A stretch of DNA of 64,000 bases, from positions 1,273,623 through 1,337,622 of the forward strand of contig NC_063045.1 of assembly GCF_018812025.1 (NCBI RefSeq), in the 5' to 3' direction. This DNA is from Megalobrama amblycephala. Taxonomy: Eukaryota > Chordata > Actinopteri > Cypriniformes > Xenocyprididae. The notes beneath the pieces were generated by a model. That model ran no database searches. It was not told the DNA's origin and was given only the letters and a program-made list of their open reading frames with translations. This document shows, one piece after another, positions 46,457 to 58,439 of the stretch (position 1 is its first letter; every line of letters begins with the position of its first letter). Position numbers and translations under genes: made by a program.

Positions 46457-47820
46457 GTAAGCAATTTTGCTTATATTTGTTTTGTGTGGCTCCTTGTGAG
46501 CGAGTGCCTGGATGATACTGCCTAAGACTTCAACAAAATTAACCAAAATTAAATTAAAGATAACTGAATTAAATGTACTTGATTAAAGTAAAGAAAGAGA
46601 AGCAATTTCCAGGTCCCGGGAGTGTTGCATGCGTAATAAATGAATTGAAGCAGAGATTTATGCAGAAAGTGTGTTTTTTTTAAGTGTGTGGCTGCACTTG
46701 TCTGTTTGACGGTCAAAGCAAACAGGAGGATCCGCCGCTGAGCTGATGATCAACAGACAAGGGCTGCCAGTTTCAGGAAAAAAGGAACAGCCCTAGAATT
46801 AACAACTAGATAAAAATGAATGGTTGGGGCATAGAGTTTTGTATATAGTGCAATGTCAAGTTTAAAGAATTAAGATGCATTGCTTATCTCGCTTAAAAAT
46901 GAACCATTCTGCTTTAAGTTGCTTTGTGTACATAAAGGCTGAGAACAGCATATGAGAGTGTTGTTCAGAAACATGTAGATATTGTTGCAGGTTTTGTGAA
47001 ATGGAAAGACCAGATTGGTAATGGACACTAAAATTCAAAATAATAAAGGAGATGTAAAGAACTAGAATTAGAACTGCAGGAAGAATTAAGAACATTCCCA
47101 GATATATAGGGTTTATTTGGACATTTTCCAGATTGCAGATGCTGTGATCCAAACAAAAACACATCTGTTAATGAGAAAATAAGAACCTGTTTGTTTGTTT
47201 TCTGCTCACAAGTAGAAAAGTGATTGGGTGACGTGTGTGTGTGTGTGTGTGTTTTCATGATTTATAAGGACACAAATGTGTATAATGACATGGGTAAACA
47301 TGTTTTATGAGGACATTTCATGAGTCCTCATATTTAAAATATCTTTAAAAACATACTAAACAATATTTTATTTAAAATGTAAAAATGCAGAATGTATTCT
47401 GTGATGGGTAGGTTTAGGAGTAGGGGTAGTGTGGTGTAGGGGGAGATAATGTACAGTTTGTACAGTATAAAAACCACCGTCTATGTCCTAAGATAGCAAA
47501 ACCTGTGTGTGTGTGAAAGAAATCTGCATTTCTCTCTCTTTCATGGCTGAATTGTGAGTCAATTGCACAGATTATGACTGTTTGAAAAAGAACGATATCC
47601 GTTGATAAATAGATACTAGAATCAGGAAAGAAGACTTGTTTCTTTCTCCTAAAGCAAAGTTAAATGGTGACTGTGTTATGAGAGAAAGAGTGGCAGAAAG
47701 GAGGGGCTGCCTCTGACGGAGAGAGGAGGAGGAGGAGAGAGGTTTATAATTCTTTAATTTTTGAAAACTCATACATTACTATTCAAACAATAAAATTAGA
47801 ACATATATAAACCCACAGAT
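46457..47820. other. Class 2 spacer with a GT-flanked repeat
   Basis: 46,457-46,930 matches 61,216-61,362 plus 62,467-62,850. 47,230-47,515 is a dispersed repeat with GT runs at both ends and the words GGGTAGGTTTAGGAGTAGGG and ACAGTATAAAAACCA, familiar from cyprinid genomes. A GA-rich patch lies at 47,690-47,745. No gene. Confidence 0.45.
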
Positions 47821-49470
47821 TTACACACACAAATATATATATATAAAAAAAATTTTTAGAACCATCACATCATCATAAACTGCGTATAAAACATCATTAA
47901 CACACCATATTTCAATAAAACTCTTGACATTGTTTACAATATTATAATACGCATACTCCGCTTTAAGCCTTCCTGCCATTAATCCCCTAAACATGACTTC
48001 AATCCATACTTGCAAATTGTAAGCCTTTGTTTTTCCTGGTCTTCCACACTTCCAATTTTGCAGTCCCAATCAAATAACTTAATAAACACACTTTCGTCTT
48101 CATCAGACATCCATACCTTAACCCTGTTAAGGACTGATGTGTTGGAGAAAGTGCCACAGAAGTGGTTAATTTGGGCAATTCCCATTTGAATTTTGGCAAG
48201 ACATGGAGGTCCTGGTTACTCAAGATGGTAAGAAAATACATGATTTTGCTTTACTGTTATTTTTAAGTAGTGACTAATTCAGAGTTTTTGAAGGTTACAA
48301 TATATGTGGTAAAAAAAGTAACTTTACCAGAACTGGCTTTGTGTGTTCAGTACTTTATGGGATTGCATAATTTGCATTTTATGTATGAAAAGTGCTATAC
48401 ATATAAATTATTATTATTAATTTTATACTTTATATAATTTCATAAAAACATTAAAAATTCAAATCTACATTTTGATTTTAAAAAGTTTATTATAAAAACG
48501 TATTATTTTTTCCCCAAAATACAATAAATTCATGACACTTTTTTTCAAAATGCAATTAATCTATCAATATAAAAGTAATTTTTCAAATTGAAAATACACA
48601 ACAAAGTAAGTTGATTCACATATATGACAGAGTCTAAACTTTGCCAATATTTATCTTATATACAGGCATTTTACTAAAAATACATTCAACTGTCGCTCCC
48701 AAAATGAATTCAACGGGTCATCTTGTTAATGTTATAAATTATTTGTCATTACCGATTAAAGAGTATCAGTATTTGCCGAGTACATTGGTATTAAAAACGG
48801 CTTTTTTAAAAAGGCCTTCAATGTTTACAGAGCGTGGAATGGAGCGTTGTGATTGGTTGAGCGGATATATCGCATTCTGCAGGGAAGGGAGACTGGCGTT
48901 TGTCGCGTTTTGGAAAGAAAGGGAGAAAACATGACAGAATAACACAACGGATATCGCATTTTGCGCAAAATTAATAAATGACTTTTCAATACTGACCAAT
49001 ACAATACTGATTTTGGTGGAAACTCAATTTTTTTGAAAATGCCGTTTATCGCAAACTCTTCAATTGATTATTCCTAAATATACACCTAAAACTTTCAGCC
49101 CTTCCTACCCCATTTCAACCCACCAGGAAGCTGTGGAGGCTCTTTTCCCACCCACTGTCCAATAATAAAACCCTCACTTTTTCCCCAGTTTAATTTAGCT
49201 GAGGATGCCGTTTCATATTGTTCAATGTTCTTAGTTAAAACTATAACATCATCCGGGCCTGTAATAAAAACGGTAACATCATCAGTATAAGCCGATACGG
49301 ACACTATAGAACTTATGTCTCCATTTGGAATTAAGACTCCATTAAGATTTCTCCTTAACCCACACAAAAGAGGTTCAATGACAAGGCTATACAGCTGTCC
49401 TGAAAGTGGACAGCCTTGCCTAATTCCTCTAAAAACAGGTATTGGTGCACTTAAACCTCCTCACTGTTCT
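47821..49470 (-). pseudogene. L1/Tx1-like LINE ORF2 relic, split
   Basis: On the minus strand 49,470-49,095 encodes RGIRQGCPLSGQLYSLV, then a SAYTDDV active-site block (YADD altered to YTDD) and ASSAKLNWGKSEG, i.e. reverse-transcriptase motifs. 48,240-47,820 encodes a carboxy region (VWMSDEDESVFIKLFDW, then VEDQEKQRL, then KAEYAYYNIVNNVKSF) that I attribute to the same type with less certainty. Between them about 850 bp of AT-rich repeat is inserted. Frameshifts are present in both parts. Confidence 0.65.
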
Positions 49471-49549
49471 GAGCTTTATGTGGACACACCATCCTTTTAT
49501 GTCCCACATCTCCACACTCAAAACACTTCATACTTCCAGAGTAATGATA

Positions 49550-49917
49550 TTTCATCAGCAATGATATTACGCAGCACCTGTGACCCCTTGTTTGCACATG
49601 GAGCATGCCTTGCAACCATGGAGATTTTTTGAGAGGCGCTGCATAATATTATTGCACCCATATACGGCAGCAAAGTACATGATGTAACTACAGAAGAGTC
49701 AAGTTTTAAATAGGAAAAATATCAAAACTCTTTGGTAATTTTTTTGAGCAAGATGCTAACGGTCTAATCAGATTCAATGAACTATGCTAAGCTATGCTAA
49801 AAGTGGTACCACCAGACCCGGAGATTGGCTGAATGGATTCGAAAATGGTAAAACTCAACTGTTTAACTCTAGGGGAGTTGGAAAATTAGCCTATTTTCAA
49901 AAAAAGTGGAGTGTTTA
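49550..49917. mobile_element. Fragment of a fold-back element
   Basis: The words GTAACTACAGAAGAGTCAAG, ATGCTAAGCTATGCTAAAAG and CAACTGTTTAACTCTAGGGG belong to a teleost repeat that I recall as a long palindrome. Only one arm and the edge of the centre remain (AATGATATTACGCAGC versus GCTGCATAATATTATT). Confidence 0.5.
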
Positions 49918-51300
49918 AGATGTTATTTAACTCATTTAAGACTGCTCTTATGAGGATACTCAACAAAATGGGCATTTTGTCATAATTCTGTGTGTTATTG
50001 TTTGTTCAAGCGCAAAAAAGAACTCTATACAGGCGTGCGTCTTTCTGTCACACGAATCGTGTGTGTCACATGACATGACAATCACAGACAGAGCATTCTT
50101 GTTTGTCTTGTGGCGCTTGAATGGTTTAAAAGATTTTGCGTTAATAAGAGCATGATCATATAATGTAACGCTAGACAAATTATGACAGAAAAAATGGATG
50201 CTGCGTTAATTGCATAAAATGCGCAAGTACTGCAATGGGTTGTTTTCTGTGGCTTATTGCGCTTAACTCTTTTTAATGTTGAGCTGGTCACACATAAGTA
50301 AGAAGTCACATGCTATATTCACATGCCAAAAAGTAGCCTATTAAAATCATTCAGATGTCACAAGCTGTAATGCAGGAAGCTAATGAAGAAAGAGAGATAA
50401 GCACACCAAGTTACAAAGAGAAGGTAGCAGATGCAAGGATGAAAGGGAAATGGGGGCATCAAGCCAAAAGGGGGAGTCAAGAATAGAGACATCAAGGGCA
50501 TATGAAGATAGTCTAAAGAAAACAGAGACATATAATTAAAGTTTGGCAGATATAATGGAGTTAGAGTGAGTCATAGGGAGGACTGATTAATGGATAAACC
50601 AAGGAAAGTAAGGCCTGATAAAAGGGGTGGAAATGGAGGTGGTATGTTGAGCTGATGGAATGGTTTAGTTTGCCAAGCCATGTTGTCGGTCCAGTTGGAT
50701 ATTTTGATTTGTGGTGGTAATTTTGTCTCTCTCTGTCCCCAAAGCAAAAAAATGTCAGTGTTTTGTGTTTGTCACTTGTTTAGCCAACAGAGATTTTTCA
50801 CTTAATGGATTGGCATTTGAGTTGAGAGAGGTGCCAGCTTTCCTGGGAGTGAAGGTGGTTTCACCGACAGCGAACACACCTCCAGCGTTTGAGAGAAGAG
50901 AATACTGTATTTTTTATCTGCTTGGCTTCTCATTCAGATTTGGCTGGGTGGTTAATAATGCATTTTTCATACATATTCAATATTGCTTTACACAGACTTT
51001 AATTCATTAAAACATGATAAACCATGTTCCATACACACACTTAACACACACAATACTTAAAAGTTGGGTGGGTTATTTTTTTCTTGCAAATTTGATAGCT
51101 AATTGATTGTTGTACTAATTTTTTTCTATAATTCTTTGCCAGTATGTTAATGAGAGGTAAGATAAATGTAGGAATAAAAAAATGTGGATGAAATTCATAA
51201 TAGAATTTGTCACTTAAACTTTGATCAATTTACTTAAAAGTGTGAATAAATATAAAATGTGTGAATAAATGTAAAAACATAAATCCAGTGAATTATTCTT
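49918..51300. other. Intergenic, nothing recognised
   Basis: AT-rich with scattered short frames. I see no domain, repeat ends or splice-bounded exon that I can support. Confidence 0.4.
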
Positions 51301-51430
51301 ATTTTTGTCAGATCTGCTCCAGTGAAGCTCCTCCCACTGCAATTCACCAATAAATGCTGGATATATTCCCATTTACAAGTGAAGACGAGCATCAAACCAT
51401 CAGGAAGAGCTGAAATCTGCAAAGACAGAG

Positions 51431-51501
51431 TTTATTGAAGGACAGTGAGAATATGAAAGATCCAGAACACTGCAGAATGAAACACACTGAAGAACAAAGA
51501 G
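51431..51501 (+). CDS. FINZ-like N-terminal exon (upstream exon of locus 9)
   Basis: ATG 51,453 opens MKDPEHCRMKHTEEQR and ends in phase 1 at a splice donor AAAGAG|GTTGGT (GT 51,502). The phase matches the terminal-exon acceptors exactly (R then G/D-L-M/V-E-E). The wording (DPE.CRMKHTE..EEQR) is that of the N-terminal exon of cyprinid finger proteins described as FINZ. The preceding TTTATTGAAGGACAGTGAG looks like the FI.EESED segment with a frameshift, so the start is probably at the internal ATG. The exon could begin after GACAG at 51,428. It is the only such exon I found in the window. Confidence 0.65.
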
Positions 51502-51611
51502 GTTGGTGTTTATTCCTGATTCTTCATCAAAGGCACAGTATGTAAGTTTCGCCACTAGAAGTCGCTTATTCAAAACAAAGGCGTAGCTTGATGATGCCGT
51601 GAATGAATGTG

Positions 51612-51968
51612 TGTCACGTAAGGCACAGAGACAAGAGGGTAAGATCCAAATGCAGCTTTAATTGGGTAATCCAAAATCGTAATCCAAACAGGCAGGGTCA
51701 AAATCCAGAGAACAGTCCATACAAAACAAAGAAAACCAAAACAGAGAAACCAGTAACCATAAGTGAAACCACAATAACAAAAGCAGAAACAAACCAGGTA
51801 TAAATAGACAGACACTAATGATCAAACACAAAACAGCTGGGTGCAATGACGAGATAATGAGTCCGGGAAGTGGGTGATGGGAAATGAAGTCCAAGTGAGG
51901 TGAGAAATAGTCCGTGTTGGAGTGCCCTCTAATGGCTAACTAGGGCACACCAACTGGTGATCATGACA
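51612..51968. mobile_element. Solo-LTR-like insertion, second type
   Basis: 357 bp from TGTCACGTAAGGC to GGTGATCATGACA, flanked by ATGTG (51,607-51,611; 51,969-51,973). The ends are TG..CA and the 5-bp duplication is LTR-like. No coding frame. It lies in the FINZ-to-terminal-exon intron, next to a family C-like fragment (about 51,533-51,606). Confidence 0.7.
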
Positions 51969-51973
51969 ATGTG

Positions 51974-52954
51974 GAGTTGTACACAGCCAATGAAAAACAA
52001 TCCGATGGGGCTCATGGATGAGCTAATGCATTACAATTTTATTAAGATGTTCAGTTGAGAGCAGCAGAGCTTTTATTATGTTTATATGCCACTGTCGCCG
52101 CTTCTGCTCCTGTCGTTCGTGCATATGAGGGGTAACGCAGCACTGTTTTACATGGTTAAAACAATCATACTAAATTATTTAAGTAAACTGGGCCTTCCAC
52201 TCTCATTACCCACAACTGAGGTGCATTTGAGCAAGAAACCTAACCCCCAATCACTCCCCGGGCGCCGCAGCAAAAATAACTGCCCACTGCTTCGGTTGTG
52301 TGTTCATGGTGACATGGTGGAAGATTTTGTTTTAAAGTGAAATGTAAAAGCACCTATTTAAGCGAGTTTGTCATTGTACCATTTTTTGTTGTGTTTTTCA
52401 ATGAACCCACCATTCAAGCAATTGCCACACCCGAATTGGTGCTAATTCAAAAGTGAAAGTAAAATGCGCACGTTGATTGACAGTACAGCATCAAGAATGC
52501 TGCTGTGGTGTTCATGATAACAATATTGTGCATCATCATTATTGTTATATACCATATTACCGTATACCAGCACATGTCTGCTGGTATGTTACAATATGAA
52601 GTTATTTCTCTTGTAACTTTGGTAACAGGGTTGATAAATGCAGTCAACACTACAATGAATTGAGATTATTTTCCCTTTATACTCTAAAAAGAGTTCAGAT
52701 AATGTCACTTCCTGAGTGTCGCCATTTTAACAAACACTCTAATTTTTAAACGAGGAAATTGTGTTGTAACAGTGTTGAGTGAAAAATATTCAATGGCTAA
52801 TTAATTGTTAATTTAAAAGTAGTAATTACACATTTTTTATTCAAATAAATTTAATATTAATCTGAGGGACTGTCAGAACTGTATCACTATTGTGTAGTTT
52901 TTAAATGTTAATATTATGTTAGATAATTGTGGAGTTTTTTTCCTGTAATTTCAG
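51974..52954 (+). other. Rest of locus 9 intron
   Basis: 52,210-52,315 is a dispersed repeat (CACTCCCCGGGCGCCGCAGC). 52,495-52,640 has the conserved GTGCATCATCATTATTG and ACCGTATACCAGCACATG block, here without the Tc1 insertion seen at 39.6 kb. 52,700-52,954 has the TCACTTCCTGAGTGTCGCC block and the acceptor CTGTAATTTCAG. Confidence 0.55.
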
Positions 52955-53952
52955 GCCTGGTGGAGGAGAATGAGGAGAAAGAAGAGCAGCAGAGCATCGC
53001 ATTAAAACAAGAGAAAAAACTTGCTCACAAACTGAAAGTATTTCTTCACTGAAAGGAAGAGAGAAGAAATGTTTCACCTGCCATCAGTGTGGAAAGAGTT
53101 TCACATACAAACAAAGTCTCGAGATGCACATGAGGATCCACACTGGAGAGAAACCATTCACATGTGATCAGTGTGGAAAAAGTTTTAGAATACAATGCTC
53201 TCTTAAAAGACACATGATCATCCACACTGGAGAGAAACTGCATGAATGTGATCAATGTGGCAAAACATTTTTCTGGGCTTCAGGGCTGAAGAGACACCTG
53301 ACAAGTTCATTCACAGGAGAAACCACATTCATGTTCTTTGTGTGGAAAGAGCTGTTTCACTGCTGCAGAACTTAAAAGAACATCAGAAAACACATACTGG
53401 TGTAAGAAATTATATGTGCTTTGAGTGTGAGAAGACTTTTATTAGAACTAAAGATTTGAAACAGCACCAGAGGATCCACACTGGAGAGAAACCTTGCAAG
53501 TGTTCACACTGCGACAAGAGATTCAGACGGTCAAGTGACCTGAAAACACATGAGATGGTCCACACTGGAGAGAAACCTTTCAAGTGTTCACACTGCAACA
53601 AGAGGTTCAGACGGTCAAGTGACCTGAAAACACATGAGATGGTCCCTAAAACCTTTCAAGTGTTCACGCTGCGACGAGATGATCCACACTGGAGAGAAAC
53701 CTTTTAAGTGTTCACACTGCGAACAAGAGGTTCAGACGGTCAAGCGACCTGAAAACACATGAGATGGTCCACACTGGAGAGAAACCTTTCAAGTGTTCAC
53801 ACTGCGACAAGAGATTCAGTCAGTCAGGACATCTGAAAAAACATGAGAAGATCCACACTGGAGAGAAACCGTATCACTGCACTGCATGTGTTAAGAGTTT
53901 CACTCATTCATCTTCTCTACACAGTCATACAAATCACAATCGCAGTAAGTAG
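52955..53952 (+). pseudogene. C2H2 zinc-finger terminal exon, class 2, multiply broken (locus 9)
   Basis: The usual ATG is GTG (52,960). A frameshift in the 'cagcagagcatcgc' segment leads to a TGA at 53,050. Further frame changes occur near 53,300 (CTGACAAGTTC), near 53,350 and around 53,645-53,720, where a partial finger is duplicated and broken. Recognisable units include FTCHQC, FTCDQC, HECDQC, YMCFEC, two near-identical SSDLKTHEM units, FKCSHC and YHCTAC: originally about nine or ten fingers. The FINZ-like exon upstream could supply a start, but the early stop would still end the protein before any finger. Confidence 0.85.
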
Positions 53953-54598
53953 ATCATCTTCAGATCCAGCACTTTCAGGTCTGACACCAGATCCTCATCA
54001 ACCTCATCATCTACAGTGACACTGTAGATACCAATCCTGGGATTCTACAGCCTGAGATCCAGCAGTGTTTTAATCCAAAGATTTGGAGGATTCATTAAAA
54101 AAAGAACTGTTCACAATAATTTAAATAAAGCTCTTGCCATAACAAACAGAAACAACAACCACAGAAAAACTAGCATTAAAATATCATGATTAAAACCGCT
54201 TAACTAAAGCAAATACTGATCACCATAATGGTGACATCAAACCAAACTATTATTTTCAATTAATCATCAACATCTAAACCTCTGTTAATGTTAATATGAG
54301 TATAAAGTCAGTCTGGTTTGTAATAAGTGAAGCTGGTAATGCTTTTTTAATGTCATTGGAGCCTGACATCAAACAAATATTTAGACGTCAACCCAGTTTT
54401 CATTTTCAACCAGAAGTCCACGTCCAATAAAATGTCTAGCAGGGGTTGTCGTGGCAGATTCGATGCCTCTTTGTCCCTTCAGTTCTGGTCTCGAAGTTGA
54501 GCGTATAGGACTTGATAGTACAATCCCTTAGAATAATTGGCACTTTGTTGACATCTTGAGTGGGGAGTAGGGGTAATCACTTCACTGGGGTCATCAGG
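53953..54598 (+). other. 3' region of locus 9
   Basis: It has the class 2 tail (CAGATCCAGCACTTTCAGGTC), then AT-rich sequence. No AATAAA word at the usual place was obvious. No gene. Confidence 0.4.
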
Positions 54599-56680
54599 TG
54601 GGCACCCTCCTTCCTTGGTGTTTCGTTGATAGGCCTACGACACCTCCAAAGGGCTCAACAACGACACCTGGCATCCCAGGTGCGCTCCCCTCTGCTTTTA
54701 CCCCTCTAGGTCATTTTGCAGCCCATTTAGTATCCTTCCTTTTTAGCCACAGCCAGTTGCTACTTCGCTCAGCAGCTTCAGACATCAACCTAATGGCTTG
54801 TCGTAAGGCCTGTCCTCTGACTCCAAACCCCTTCAATAGCCTGGTTGTTGCATGGCTACGAAGCCTCTGCACCCAACCTCTACAGGAAGCAACTGGGTTC
54901 GACAGCCCCGCTATACTGCTTCGGCTGCTAGGGCATTCGCTTTCCATAGGGGGGCACACATTTTTATAATCTGAGAAACAGACCCGTATTTATTATTAAG
55001 GAAATAGACTTCTATAAATAAATAAAATTCTATATTACCACAAAAACACAAGATAGTCGATCCTAATCAGATCAAATGACACCAAAAGCTAAACCACTTT
55101 GCATTATGGCAATAGGCTATACTTTGCAAAAACGAGGCACAAAAGCTTTTCAATTCCTCGAAAAACACAATAATAAAAACGATACGTTCCAAATAGCAAT
55201 AAAAAATATGTAGGCTAGACTACATGTGTAGCATATTTATGTGTAACAAAGACTTTGAGTGTACTCACCATTCAAAATAGTTGAAGGCGGCAGGTCTCCA
55301 AGTGATAGTCATTAATAAATACGGCCTAATTATGTTTCAAGTTCCGTCTTGTGTAATAATGCGTTAAATATGAATTTTCTGATCATAGGGTGAACCAACA
55401 GGGTAAGGAGATGTGATTCCCATTTAAAAACACATTAACAAATTTCCTTGAAATGGTTTTACCTTACTCGTCACAGCACATATCCCAACATAAACACTGC
55501 TGATAAAAAGTGTTTACGTTCACAAACCACTGTTAATTTGAACAGATTACGCGGGATTTGGCAGAGAGTGTGCAAAAGGCGCTCCCTTTACTATCACTAA
55601 AAATCTCACTCATCTTAGTTTCATTTTAATCTCTAGAAGTTCTGTAACAATGAATTAAACTGACTGCATAATTACATAACAATTTACATAATTGTTTAAT
55701 GAGGGAATATTTGCCAGGGTCCACAACTCAAAATCCACTCGCCACTCAAAACGAGTTTTTGTTCAGTGCTACACCTCTGATTGTTCATTGCGTTCCAGAA
55801 ATCAACAGATTTGTTCGTGATTGGCTGCTTTGCTCAACGCTGCAAGAACATGTTGTAAAGCACTGTCGTTCTTCAAAGCGCAAACACAGATACGCACTGT
55901 ATCGTTTGCCAAATCTGTTTCGACAATATGCTAATATTAACTGATCCTAGACCAGTGGTTATGTGCAGTTTTTCCCTCTAAAAGCAATCAGAAGCAGCAG
56001 CAGGTAGGCGGTGGTTTGAGTGAGAAAATAGTCTCAAGTCCATCGACGGCCTTACACACACTCTGCCTAATTTCTCTTTCAAATTTCTGAAGATAGTGTG
56101 TTATGTAAAGTTACTGTTGTAGAGATAATTTTTCTATGAGCTAAATGCTGCTGAAGACATTTTGTTATGGAATACGTAAATGGCCAGATCCACAGATTAG
56201 GTTTTTGCAATCGGAAGTTTGCTGGATAACTATACGATTGGGGGGCACGTTGTGTCATCTGGGGGGGCACTGCCCCCCCTTGGCGAAGGGCCTGGTTCAG
56301 AGTACTTCAGCCGTTTACGTTCATTTGCTTCACCAATTGTAGCCTCCCAAGGCACAGTTAGTTCCACTATGAACAGGGACTTTTGTGAGGTTGACCATAG
56401 TACCAGGTCTGGCCTGAGGTTAGCTGTAATTATCTCAGGTGGAAAACTGAGCTTCTGGTCCAGATCAACCTGCATTTTCCAGTCCCGAGCAGTGTCCAGC
56501 AGGGTTTTTTCCATTTTTGTTTTTGGCTTAACTGAAAGCTGACCTGCTTTTACAAAGGCAGTGGTTTTTAAGAGTCCAGGCTTTGGAGGAGGGAGGGCAT
56601 TGGTGATGGATCTCCTTCCTTCCAGAACAATCGCCAGTTGACCTTACTAAGCCATTTTCTTAGTAAGGGTGACCAGCTTC
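54599..56680 (-). pseudogene. LINE-like endonuclease-domain relic, interrupted
   Basis: On the minus strand 56,580-56,285 reads ALPPPKPGLLKTTAF, KMEKTLLDTARDWKM, ANLRPDLVLWSTSQKS, then IVELTVPWE and NERKRLKYSE. The 54,960-54,711 part reads EVGCRGF, then (next frame) GFGVRGQALRQAIRL and SSNWLWLKRKD. I know this order from the carboxy end of retroelement proteins with a PD..E..-type endonuclease-like domain. The two parts are separated by about 1.3 kb (54,950-56,280) that looks like a separate insertion, with GGGGGGCAC at both edges. Stops and a frameshift are present. Confidence 0.55.
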
Positions 56681-56689
56681 TAGCTACTG

Positions 56690-56990
56690 TACATCTTTTG
56701 ACTTTATCTCTCATGGGCCTTCTGCCAATTTGATGGTCAACCCTTTTCCCATGGGCCAAATGAAACATTGTATCAAACCAGTCAATACACCCCAGAGGCA
56801 AGAAGCCTTCATATGACGCACTTAACAATGGCCCTATTCATTTCACAGCCACCTGTTGTCTGGTGGAAAATTACCAACATAATATGCTCAGTGGTCATGT
56901 AAACTTGTCTGACCCTTACAGTTACATAGGCCAAGAGGCCTCAAAACACTTCTAGCTTTTGTAGTAAGCAAACTAATTCTACAATTGTTT
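56690..56990 (-). repeat. Divergent inverted copy of the class 2 upstream block
   Basis: Its reverse complement shares, in order, AGAAGTGTTTTGAGGCCTC, CACTGAGCATATT, ACAACAGGTGGCTGTGAAA, GAAGGCTTCTTGCCTCTGG and AAAAGGGTTGACCA with modules A-D. It directly abuts the endonuclease-type relic. It is the only copy in this orientation. Confidence 0.6.
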
Positions 56991-57265
56991 TCTACGTCTC
57001 TCACTCAGCGATGGGAGTGTAGATGTTGGAATACCTATTATCCGACAGCAAAATTTTTGAACCCTCTGTAACTCATCAGATCTATGTTGAGTGAAAATTT
57101 ACAATGGCTAATTAATTGTTCATTTAAAAGTACTAATTACAAATTTTCTATTAAAATAAATGTAATATCATCTGAGAGACTGTCAGAACTGTAGCACTAT
57201 TGTGTTGTTTTTAAATGTTAATATTATGTAAGATAATTGTGTAGTTTTTTTTCCTGTAATTTCAG

Positions 57266-57969
57266 ACCTGATGAAGGAGAATGAGGAGAGTGAGGAGGAG
57301 AAACATCATTATGTAAAATCTAGAGAAAAAACTCCCTTACAGACTAAAAGTGTTTCATTACTGAAAAGAAGAGAAAGGAAATGTTTCACCTGCCGTCAGT
57401 GTGGAAAGAGTTTCACACGCAAACAGAAACTCAATGTTCACATGAGGATCCACACTGGAGAGAAACCGTTCACATGTGATCAGTGTGGAGTGAGTTTCAG
57501 ACATAAAGAATCCCTTAAGCTACACATGTTTATCCACACTGGAGAGAAACTGCATGAATGTGATCAATGTGGCAAAACATTTTTGACGGCTTCAGTCCTG
57601 AAGGATCACCTGAAAGTTCATTCACAGGAGAAACCACATTCATGTTCTTTGTGTGGAAAGAGTTTTTCACTGCTGCAAAATTTAAAAATACATCAGAAAA
57701 GACATACTGGTGTGAGAAATCATATGTGCTTTGAGTGTGAGAAGACTTTTATTACAGCTGGAGATTTGAAACAGCACCAGAGGATTCACACTGGAGAGAG
57801 ACCTTACAAGTGTTCACACTGCAACAAGAGATTCAGTCAGTCAGGAACCCTGAAAGCTCATGAGAGGATCCACACTGGAGAGAAACCGTATCACTGCACT
57901 GCATGTGGGAAGAGTTTCAACCAATCATCTGCTCTACGCAGTCATACAAAACACAATCACAGTAAGTAG
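57266..57969 (+). CDS. C2H2 zinc-finger protein, class 2, terminal exon (locus 10)
   Basis: Predicted 232-residue DNA-binding protein from ATG 57,271 (MKENEESEEEKHHYVKSREK) after the acceptor CTGTAATTTCAG. An acidic then basic N-terminus of about 45 residues precedes seven intact C2H2 fingers; the last is YHCTACGKSFNQSSALRSH, as in locus 8. Its organisation matches locus 8 minus the expanded tandem block. The 5' flank resembles the other class 2 loci only from about 57,085 on. The module seen before its siblings is replaced by the LINE relic, so its promoter is not identified. AATAAA is at 58,044 and again near 58,115. Confidence 0.88.
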
Positions 57970-58439
57970 TTCATCTTCAGATCCAGTACTTTCAGGTCTT
58001 ACGCCAGATCCTCATCAGCCGTGACCCAATAATACTATTGAGCAATAAAATCTGTCCTAACCAGCCACAGCAATCAACAAGACAAAGAAACACCATCTAA
58101 ATTTGTCACAGTGAATAAAGTTCATCTATAAGACCAGCTGTTTCAACTGTGAGATTCACATCTACTCAAAGATGGACAGTTTTATTTTTGTATAATACTT
58201 ATAATAATTTCATTTTTCAAGTTTAATTTTATGTTAAATTTTCTTATACATATGTATCATTTGTAGTTTGTTTACACTTTTAAGAAGGAAAGTAGAAGGT
58301 TTTTACAGGTTCAAACTGTTCTTGTTCAGGAAGCTGAAGAAGACGCTGATTTACTTTTAACTTGTTCTTCATTTTTGTTTTTAAAACATCTAGTTATTCT
58401 TACACTTATAGTGTATTTAGTAAATGCAGTTATAAGATA
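57970..58439 (+). other. 3' region of locus 10
   Basis: Collinear with 43,334-44,045, lacking the solo LTR. No gene. Confidence 0.5.
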
